Shown here: piece after piece, positions 20,840 through 28,852 of the stretch
How positions within the stretch are numbered: position 1 is the stretch's first letter
Layout: every line of letters begins with the position of its first letter
From: Burkholderiales bacterium
GTDB lineage: Bacteria > Pseudomonadota > Gammaproteobacteria > Burkholderiales > Burkholderiaceae_D
NCBI GenBank assembly: GCA_016200895.1
Contig: JACQDX010000145.1
Location: 1 to 64,000, forward strand
Length of the DNA: 64,000 nucleotides
Direction of reading: 5' to 3'
Program-made: the position numbers and the translations under genes
The notes under the pieces: generated by a model
Seen by the model: the letters and a program-made list of their open reading frames with translations, nothing else
Told to the model about the DNA's origin: nothing
Databases searched by the model: none

Positions 20840-22261
20840 TTACAGAGCTAATCGCGATACATAGTTCCGGGCAACATCGGCCCCATAGAAAGGCATGGGC
20901 AAATTTAACACATCCCCCTTGCTTGCCACCACCTGCGAGTAGTACCATGCACTTTCCTTTGGAGTTCGTTCTTGCGTTTCAAAATTCACGTGCACTAGTC
21001 CAAATCGTTTAGAGAATCCCAATGACCATTCAAGATTATCCATAAACGACCAGGCAAAATACCCTTTTAAATTAACCCCATTTTCAATGGCAACATGCAT
21101 TTCCCGAAGATGCTTGTACAAATAATTGATGCGCAATGGATCAACTACCCGACCGTTTTCTGCGGCAGGTGGATCATAGAATGCCGATCCATTTTCGGTT
21201 ACATATTGTGGTATGTTGCCATAGCGGTTTTTCACCCAAAGCAAGATCTCACTTAAGCCTTCAGGAAAGACTTCCCAGCCTGTCTCAGTATAGGTAGCAC
21301 CGGTTTGCTTTACATAAGCAACTTTCACAGGCCATGCCGACTCAAGATGCTCAAATACGCCACGGGTGTAATAGTTAATGCCGACGAAATCTATGGGTTG
21401 GCGAATAAGCTCAAAATCTTCTGACGGCCAACTTGGCCATGCTTCACCAAATATCTCAGACATCTCATCAGGATACTTTCCAAGAAAGACAGGGTCGAGG
21501 TATTGCCTGTTAAAATAAGCCTCAGTACGAGCCACCGCAGCCAGATCTTCTGGTTTATTCGTTGCTGCGTATTTGGGCTCCAGATTAACTACAATACCTA
21601 TTTCATTCTTCCCGCAACCACGATACCTTTGTACCGCAGCGCCATGCGCGCGCAAGAGATTGTGGGACGCAATAGGTGCCTCAAATAAATTCCTGTGGCC
21701 GGGTGCAAGTGCCCCATGCAAATAGCCCCCGTCAGTGACCACCCAAGGCTCGTTCAGCGTCGCCCACAATTTGACTCTGTCGTCCAGCTTCCTGAACATC
21801 ACCTCGGCATAGTCGGCAAACCAGTCGGCGATATCACGATTTAGCCAGCCTCCCTGATCATCCAGAGCCGCCGGTAAATCCCAATGATAAAGTGTCGCAT
21901 TTGGCGCAATTCCGTTTTCCAGCAGGCAATCGACCAGGCGATCGTAAAAACCAATGCCCTTTTCGTTCACCGCTCCCCGCCCTGTCGGCATGACACGCGC
22001 CCAATTGATGCTAAAGCGGTACCCTTGCATGCCCAAGGTACGCATCAGTTGAATGTCGCTTTCATAGCGATTGTAATGATCACAAGCGATATCGCCATGA
22101 TCCCCGTTGACCATCATTCCTTTAGTACGCGTGAATCGCTGCCATATGCTCGGACCGGCACCATCAGCCAATGGCGATCCTTCAATCTGATATGCGGATG
22201 TAGCGCTACCCCAAATAAAGTCTTCTGGAAATTTAATTTTTTTTGAGTTCATACCTGGCAA
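20840..22261 (-). CDS. GH1 beta-glucosidase
   Basis: FIWGSATSAYQIEG, acid/base TLNEPW, nucleophile YVTENGSAF; no signal peptide. Confidence 0.95.
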   Translation of the reverse strand: MPGMNSKKIKFPEDFIWGSATSAYQIEGSPLADGAGPSIWQRFTRTKGMMVNGDHGDIACDHYNRYESDIQLMRTLGMQGYRFSINWARVMPTGRGAVNEKGIGFYDRLVDCLLENGIAPNATLYHWDLPAALDDQGGWLNRDIADWFADYAEVMFRKLDDRVKLWATLNEPWVVTDGGYLHGALAPGHRNLFEAPIASHNLLRAHGAAVQRYRGCGKNEIGIVVNLEPKYAATNKPEDLAAVARTEAYFNRQYLDPVFLGKYPDEMSEIFGEAWPSWPSEDFELIRQPIDFVGINYYTRGVFEHLESAWPVKVAYVKQTGATYTETGWEVFPEGLSEILLWVKNRYGNIPQYVTENGSAFYDPPAAENGRVVDPLRINYLYKHLREMHVAIENGVNLKGYFAWSFMDNLEWSLGFSKRFGLVHVNFETQERTPKESAWYYSQVVASKGDVLNLPMPFYGADVARNYVSRLAL

Positions 22262-22294
22262 TGATTCCTCTTACGTTTGATCTGGGCAGTCGTT

Positions 22295-22312
22295 AATGTA
22301 AACGCTTACATT
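22295..22312. promoter_or_regulatory. LacI-type operator upstream of GH1 gene
   Basis: AATGTAAACGCTTACATT near-palindrome. Confidence 0.75.
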
Positions 22313-22669
22313 TTATATTATGAAATATTTTTTGTATACTTTTTTAAACACCGCCACTTATTCTCAAATGGAAAACAACAAAAAGTACGGTGCATAAATA
22401 CAGATCAAGCTCAAAAACTTGCACAAATAACACAGCGTTGTATATAAAAATCAGATACTTTAAGAGGGCCAATCCCTGACCATGCCCCACAACGCCAGGC
22501 ACGCATTGTGTCCGCATAAGCAAGTGACTCATTCGATGGACAGAATTGACAACTAAGCATGTCCGCTGCGCTTCCCCATCAATGAAGGCACTTGTTTTCC
22601 TGCTTTTCCTGCCAATTAAAGCCAAAAAGAAATCATCTGATTTTGCTAATATACAGATTTTCATACTGA

Positions 22670-22687
22670 AATGTAACCGATTACATG
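22670..22687. promoter_or_regulatory. LacI-type operator upstream of sugar ABC ATPase gene
   Basis: AATGTAACCGATTACATG. Confidence 0.7.
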
Positions 22688-22761
22688 ATATCTTTAGTCA
22701 AAAAAATTACAAGCAAAATTTAATGCATTCGCTTGGAAGTGCAAACAACAGGATGGAGACA

Positions 22762-23919
22762 ATGATTAAAGTGAAGCTGAAGCAGGTGAATAAATTTTAT
22801 TCAAATCAACATTGCGCTGTCGAAGCGGCTAATTTTGACATCTATGACAAAGAACTCCTGGTACTTGTCGGGCCTTCAGGCTGTGGCAAGTCCACCTTGT
22901 TAAGAATGATTGCGGGTCTTGAGTCAATTTCGTCTGGAACGATAGAAATTGACGGCAAAATTATCAATGACGTAGACGCAAAAGACCGGGATATTGCCAT
23001 GGTATTTCAAAGCTATGCGCTCTATCCGCACATGAGCGTCGCAGAAAATCTCGCCTTCAGTTTGCAGTTGCGCAAACTGTCAAAAGCAGAAATCAAAGAC
23101 CGGGTAGAAAGTACCGCCAACACCCTGGGTCTTCAAGACCTGCTGGAGAGACGCCCGGCGCAATTGTCTGGAGGGCAGCGGCAACGTGTCGCAGTGGGAC
23201 GTGCTCTGATCCGGAAACCGTCAATCTTTTTACTCGACGAGCCACTTTCAAATCTTGATGCAAAACTGAGAATGTCCATGCGCATGGAAATCGCCCGTCT
23301 CCACAAAGACTCTGATGCGACCATGATCTATGTTACACATGACCAAATTGAAGCAATGACCTTGGGCCAGCGTATCGTCGTTTTCCAAGGCGGGAAAATT
23401 CAGCAGATAGATACGCCTTTGCGCCTGTATGCAAAACCATGCAACATGTTCGTTGCAGGCTTTCTGGGAAGTCCATCCATGAACTTCTTCCACGGCAAAT
23501 TGGCAGAAGAGATCAATAGCACGTCGAAATTTTCGCTCATTCTGGATAGCGCTCGCCTACCCCTGCCTTGCCTGCCAGGACAAGTTGAATCCCTGAAGTA
23601 CTTCTTGAACCAAAAGATCATAGTCGGTATCCGCCCTGAAGATCTGCTGCTCAGGCAGCAGACACAACAGGACAGAATTTACCAATCATTTAGTCTCAAT
23701 CTTGAAGCAATAGAACCCGTAGGAAATGAAATATTTCTTCATCTGCGATTCGCCGGTCAGGAAGTGATTGCGCGCGTTCCACCAGACTTTACGCCGGTTA
23801 TCGGGCAAGATGTCACTCTCTATTACACTGCCGAAAAGCTGCATTTTTTTGAAGCAGAACATCCTTCACTACGTATAGACGATCACCTTGCAGATCAAAA
23901 TACTGTGCCTATGCACTGA
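22762..23919 (+). CDS. Sugar ABC transporter ATP-binding protein (UgpC/MsmK/MalK-like)
   Basis: GPSGCGKSTLLRMIAGLE, LSGGQRQRVAVGRALIRKP, C-terminal TOBE-like region. Start set at ATG 22762 preceded by GGATGGAGAC. Confidence 0.92.
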   Translation: MIKVKLKQVNKFYSNQHCAVEAANFDIYDKELLVLVGPSGCGKSTLLRMIAGLESISSGTIEIDGKIINDVDAKDRDIAMVFQSYALYPHMSVAENLAFSLQLRKLSKAEIKDRVESTANTLGLQDLLERRPAQLSGGQRQRVAVGRALIRKPSIFLLDEPLSNLDAKLRMSMRMEIARLHKDSDATMIYVTHDQIEAMTLGQRIVVFQGGKIQQIDTPLRLYAKPCNMFVAGFLGSPSMNFFHGKLAEEINSTSKFSLILDSARLPLPCLPGQVESLKYFLNQKIIVGIRPEDLLLRQQTQQDRIYQSFSLNLEAIEPVGNEIFLHLRFAGQEVIARVPPDFTPVIGQDVTLYYTAEKLHFFEAEHPSLRIDDHLADQNTVPMH

Positions 23920-24040
23920 ACGGGATTTAAAAGAATTATGCTATCAAAGCCAGGTCTCTGCCCAGATACACCGAATCAATTATAGTTAAAGGCAGTGACT
24001 GTTTGTCGCTCTGCAAACGCTGGCTCTGTGGATCAGAGCG

Positions 24041-24100
24041 CAGCGAGTGCCGCACGAGTAGTGCTGCACGGGGAGTGCTGCACGGGTAGTGTCGCAAGGA
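24041..24100. repeat. Short degenerate tandem repeat (14-15 bp unit AGTGCTGCACGGG)
   Basis: Four copies starting at 24044, 24059, 24073, 24087. Confidence 0.6.
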
Positions 24101-24160
24101 GAGCGCCGGACTGTGTTGCGGGGGGATGCCCTTCGGCTGGCAATCTCGCCTAATGGAATC

Positions 24161-24216
24161 TGGTCGCGAATGTGCCAGCATCGAATAATTCCTGGTAATG
24201 CCATGGCTATCACTCC
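24161..24216. repeat. Dispersed intergenic repeat, copy A
   Basis: 56 nt, about 49/56 identical (counted by eye) to 28418-28473 in the same orientation. Confidence 0.75.
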
Positions 24217-24294
24217 TGGCCCCTGCTCATCCAGATAAGTAGGATAGCTTGCTGAACTTGGGTCACAATCTCAATGCAAATTAACAGTCCTTCC

Positions 24295-26145
24295 TTATGC
24301 TGCTGCAGCCTGCAACGAAGGCACTGGCTGTGCTTTATTATCAATGACAACATTGACTACTGCTGCATCAAACTGGTAAGTGCTCGCCTCATGCAGCTTC
24401 CATGCGCCGTCACCGAGCAAGTGCAGGACATGGGTATGGTGCTTCAGCACGGCGGGCCGGTGTGCGATACTGATGAGCGTCACGCCGCTCTCACGCAGGC
24501 GCGCGTACAGAGCCGATTCATTGGCACTGTCAAGCGCGCTGGTTGCTTCGTCGAGAATGACAATGCTGGGCGCATGGACCAGGATGCGGGCAAATGCCAT
24601 GCGCTGCTGCTCGCCGACGGACAGTAACTTCTCCCAGTCATGCACCGCAGACAGGCCGCCTACACGTTCGGCCAGTTGCGGCAGATACACCTGATCCAGA
24701 ATCTCCAGCAACTGCTCGTCGCTTAGTTCTGAGTCCGTACTAGGGTAGATCAACTGGCTGCGTAGCGAACCCATCTGTAGATAAGCTTGCTGTGGCAGAA
24801 AGAAGAAATCCTCCAGCGGCGGATGATGGATGAGGCCACTACCGGTGTGCCACAATCCGGCAATCGCCCGTAATAGCGAACTTTTGCCGCAACCGCTGTC
24901 GCCGGTAATGAGTAGCGCCTCACCTGGTTGCAATACAAGACTCAGTTCCTTGATAAGTACACGCTGCGATTGCGGCGGATGCAGCGTGACTGATTCCAGC
25001 GCGAACCGGGTGCCTGGACGTAGCTGGATGCGCACGGTCTCGACATCAGTCGCCGGTCCGGGTGCTGGCTTGGGCAATACCAGGTCGGACAATGCCTGCA
25101 GGCGGCCTACGCCTGCCACGAAGCGGCTCAGACTCTCAAAGTTTTCCACTATCACCCCCACTGCCCCAAGCACGGCAGCAAATGCCCCGACCGCTTGCGT
25201 CGCACGCCCTACCTCCAGCTCACCTGACAAGACTTGCTGGGCAAGTATCGCCACTGGCAACACCAAAGTGAGTTGACTGAATGTGCGCTGGTAAAGGTTA
25301 AGAGAACGCTGCTTCTTGATCAGCTTGTCGTAGTTTTGGATGACCCGGTGAAGCTTGCTGTCGATGTGTGCGCGTTCCTGCGCTTCGCCGCGGTAGAAGG
25401 CGATCGATTCAGCATTTTCGCGTACACGCATCAGGCTGTAACGGAAGTCTGCCTCGCGTCGCAGTTGCCAAAAATTCAGGTGTATCAAGGGGTTGCCGAA
25501 TGCATAAAGCGCGGCGCCGGTACCGATGAAGGCGTACACCACTAATACGCCGACCAGCAAATGCGAGATTGACCATAGCACTGCACTGAACGCCACCAGC
25601 TGCATGGCAGATCCCAGAAAAATGAGCAGGAAGTTGATGGATCTGCCTGTAAAGGTATTAATATCTTCGCTGATGCGCTGGTCCGGGTTGTCAAGTTCAC
25701 TATTAGCACCGAGTGCATAGTATTTACGATCTTTAAGATAGCCGTCTAGAAAGCGCCCGCTGAGCCAGCGTCGCCACTGGTTGGCGAACAGGTCGCGCAT
25801 GTAATAGTAAAACGCGTAAGTCGGCACGGCAAAAGCCAGCACCATCAGACAGGTTTGCACGGATGCCCAAAAGCGCTCTCCTTCCTTTGCCGCTAGTGCC
25901 GAAGTCATTTCTCCAGCCTGATCGTTCAGCATGACTGCGAACTTGGTTTCAAACAGCATTAACACGATCAGCAGCACCAGGAGTATCCAGGCTCTCTTCC
26001 ATTCTTCTCCCAGCCAGTAAGGTTTGGCGACATCAATGAATTGCCGCCATGCAGAGAGTGACAGGAACGCGGTGCGGCGCTTCTTGGGTGGTGGTGGCAC
26101 ACCATCAGTTTCCACATTGGGGTGCGTGTCGCTTAAGATAGTCAT
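24295..26145 (-). CDS. ABC transporter, fused permease/ATPase (SbmA/YddA-like)
   Basis: Walker A GDSGCGKSSLLRAIAGLW, LSVGEQQRMAFARIL; SbmA/BacA-like TM region (WRRWLSGRFLDGYLKDRKYYAL, NPDQRISEDI). Start at MTILSDTHPN. Confidence 0.85.
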   Translation of the reverse strand: MTILSDTHPNVETDGVPPPPKKRRTAFLSLSAWRQFIDVAKPYWLGEEWKRAWILLVLLIVLMLFETKFAVMLNDQAGEMTSALAAKEGERFWASVQTCLMVLAFAVPTYAFYYYMRDLFANQWRRWLSGRFLDGYLKDRKYYALGANSELDNPDQRISEDINTFTGRSINFLLIFLGSAMQLVAFSAVLWSISHLLVGVLVVYAFIGTGAALYAFGNPLIHLNFWQLRREADFRYSLMRVRENAESIAFYRGEAQERAHIDSKLHRVIQNYDKLIKKQRSLNLYQRTFSQLTLVLPVAILAQQVLSGELEVGRATQAVGAFAAVLGAVGVIVENFESLSRFVAGVGRLQALSDLVLPKPAPGPATDVETVRIQLRPGTRFALESVTLHPPQSQRVLIKELSLVLQPGEALLITGDSGCGKSSLLRAIAGLWHTGSGLIHHPPLEDFFFLPQQAYLQMGSLRSQLIYPSTDSELSDEQLLEILDQVYLPQLAERVGGLSAVHDWEKLLSVGEQQRMAFARILVHAPSIVILDEATSALDSANESALYARLRESGVTLISIAHRPAVLKHHTHVLHLLGDGAWKLHEASTYQFDAAVVNVVIDNKAQPVPSLQAAAA

Positions 26146-26551
26146 GGTCAGATTCTGTGGATATAGGTTTTTCTTCAGTATGGGATCTGACGCGATATCG
26201 TTCTGTGCGGAAACGGACATAGCCCTGCACGGCAGAATGAAAAAACCAAAAATTGACGATGCCTGGCACCAATGTGTACTAGCCGCGCTACGTGGCAAGT
26301 TTGGCTACAGTCAAATGCAATGGACGTAATTAGAACTCATTCCATCAATAGGGTGAAATGAGTTCCAGCAATTGGGTTGAAGTTGGCAGCGTCAAGGATG
26401 GCGATGGAGCTACTATTTTGGTGAACGTCTGACAATTGGTATCAGGTAATTTTGTAAATCCATTCACCGTCAATAATGTGCCTGCAACGAACTGAAAAGT
26501 GAGATAGCCCTTCAGCCAATTCAATATTGACTCGAATACCCCCCATAAATT

Positions 26552-27541
26552 CTAACGCCGTCGGTGCCTGGCGGGGGTTTCGCCCACAATGCGCGTAAAT
26601 AAGCGGGAAAAGCTGCTGACATCGGAATAACCAACCTCTGTAGTAATACGAGCGATGCTCCAGGTCGTGTTGCTCAACAACTGCTTTGCTTTTTCAACCC
26701 GCGCAAGTTGCAGCATACTTAGAGGTGATTGCCCTGTTTCAACTTTGATCCGCCTCAGCAAGGTGCTTGGACTTATATGAAAAGCGAGCGCCAGGCGATT
26801 AAGGTCATACTCGTCAGCCAATCGATCACTGAACCAGCGCTGCAATTGTTGTGAAAAAGCTGGTAGGCGTTTCTCCATCAAAGCGCTATCGACAAATGGC
26901 GATTGGCTGGCACGCTGATTTGGCAATAAGGCGACCCGTGCGGTGGCAGTTGCCACTTCAGCACCGAGCGTGCGCTTGATAAGCTGGATGGCAAGATCAA
27001 ACGATGAACTGACTGCTCCGGTGGTCATGACTGCGCCGTCCTCCAAAAAAACTGCATCCGCTTGTAGCCTGGTCGCCGGATACCGCCGGGCAAGCTCTGA
27101 GGCAAACAGCCAGGCAGTTGTAGATTTGCGGCCATTTAAAAGTCCAGCCTCACCCAGCAGGAATGCCCCCACACATGCGGAAGCAACCGCAGTTCCCGCA
27201 GCAAAGGTCTTTTTGATGAACGCAAGCTCGCGTGACAAAGAAGCCAATCTTCTGTCCCAGTCAACATGGCGGTTTATTTCAAGCCCCGGCACAATGAGTA
27301 AATCGTATTTACCTGCAGGGCGTTTAATTCCAATAGAAATTCCACCAGCGATCTTGATGCTTTTCCCCGCGAGACCTATCAGCTCTATATCAAACGCCGG
27401 CCTCTTGCGCGACTTGATATCCAGACCGAGATCCATTCCTATCCTCAGGACATCGGCGATGCCAAACACCTGAGACCCCATACAGGCTTCGTACACCAAT
27501 ATGGCTATCCGCAAGGATTTTGAACCTGTCATGACGAGCAT
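26552..27541 (-). CDS. GlxA-type AraC-family transcriptional regulator
   Basis: DJ-1/PfpI-like N-terminal domain plus C-terminal AraC HTH (EVGYSDVSSFSRLFTRIVGETPARHRRR). Confidence 0.9.
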   Translation of the reverse strand: MLVMTGSKSLRIAILVYEACMGSQVFGIADVLRIGMDLGLDIKSRKRPAFDIELIGLAGKSIKIAGGISIGIKRPAGKYDLLIVPGLEINRHVDWDRRLASLSRELAFIKKTFAAGTAVASACVGAFLLGEAGLLNGRKSTTAWLFASELARRYPATRLQADAVFLEDGAVMTTGAVSSSFDLAIQLIKRTLGAEVATATARVALLPNQRASQSPFVDSALMEKRLPAFSQQLQRWFSDRLADEYDLNRLALAFHISPSTLLRRIKVETGQSPLSMLQLARVEKAKQLLSNTTWSIARITTEVGYSDVSSFSRLFTRIVGETPARHRRR

Positions 27542-27676
27542 CTTTGAATTTTGACGAAATTGACCATAAAACAGCTGATATCAGCATAGTACGTGAAGAT
27601 GGAGAGGATAGACAATAAGCTTATCTGCAAAGCAGGGGCTGGCAGAACACCATTCTTCTTCAAGGAAAGTATTGCC

Positions 27677-28420
27677 ATGATTTCGCCTCAAATTATTCGA
27701 ATTGCCATTGCACCCTTCGGGATGATTAACTGTCACCTCATTATTGGCGAAACTGGCTGCATCCTGGTGGATGCCGGTCTGCCAGGATCAGAATCAAAAA
27801 TAGGAAATGCACTAAAAAAACGCGGCCTTTCATTCGGCGACATTAAACTCATCGTCATCACCCATGCTCATGTAGATCATGCGGGAAGTGCTGCACGGAC
27901 GCGCGAATTGTCAGGGGCACAGATTCTTGCGCATGAGGGAGACCTAGATTATTACCAGCAAAAGAAAAAGATGACTTTTTGCGCGACGGGATGGTTTGGC
28001 CGGATCTTTCTAAAGACAGGCTTAATTTTGCAGCCTTACATTCCATTTACGCCCGACATTCTATTGCAAGCTGGCGACGTACTGGACCTGACCTGTTACG
28101 GAGCGGCTGGCACAGCCAGACACACTCCTGGTCACACAGCAGGTTCGGTTTCAGTCCAGTTAGATACCGGGGACGCAATGGTTGGAGATTTACTTGCATC
28201 CGGTGTATTGCTTGGCGGACTCATCAGGACTGGTCATGCAATGCGCCCGCCATTCGAAGATAATCCAGAAACTGTATCTGATGAATTGAAAAAAATGCTG
28301 GTTTCAGGCAGTAAGCGTTTTTACATGGGACACGGCGGACCGTTGCCAGCGCAGGAGGTTCATCGGCACGCGCAATGCTTGCAGTCATCGACAGCGCTGA
28401 AAAATGATTCTGGAAGCTGA
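27677..28420 (+). CDS. MBL-fold metallo-hydrolase
   Basis: THAHVDHAGS metal-binding motif; start ATG 27677 preceded by AAGGAAAG. Confidence 0.88.
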   Translation: MISPQIIRIAIAPFGMINCHLIIGETGCILVDAGLPGSESKIGNALKKRGLSFGDIKLIVITHAHVDHAGSAARTRELSGAQILAHEGDLDYYQQKKKMTFCATGWFGRIFLKTGLILQPYIPFTPDILLQAGDVLDLTCYGAAGTARHTPGHTAGSVSVQLDTGDAMVGDLLASGVLLGGLIRTGHAMRPPFEDNPETVSDELKKMLVSGSKRFYMGHGGPLPAQEVHRHAQCLQSSTALKNDSGS

Positions 28421-28473
28421 TCACGAATGTGCCAGCGTCGAATAATACCTGGCAATGACACGGCTATCACTCC
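28418..28473. repeat. Dispersed intergenic repeat, copy B
   Basis: See 24161-24216. Confidence 0.75.
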
Positions 28474-28852
28474 CGACTCACACTCATCAGGACAAGCAGG
28501 CTGGGAAATCGCGCCGCTTTTCTGATTGATTTCCCTTTCAGTATTTAGTGGTACGCCATTTTTTTATTAATTATTGCTGTGTGATGCTCCAAAGATTTTG
28601 CAAGGAGAACAAGTGGCCATCATTCCACTACAAGCTGACAGAAAATCGACATCTTCATTTCAACTCCTCTTTTTGTCTTTGGATCTGAATTTTCCGGACA
28701 CCATCAGATACCTGGTTACCAATTGTAGATTTTGGTAACAAAAACTCATTAAGATTGTGAATAAATGCGAAACCTGCCACGATTTGTTTTGTATTTTTTA
28801 TCATGGCAACGCCCTGCCCGATTAATCAGGAAGCGCTCTTTTCAAGAGGTAA

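Noticed and set aside
20826-20845. GTAAACCTATAACGTTACAG as an additional LacI operator
   Set aside because: Half-site spacing does not match the other four sites.
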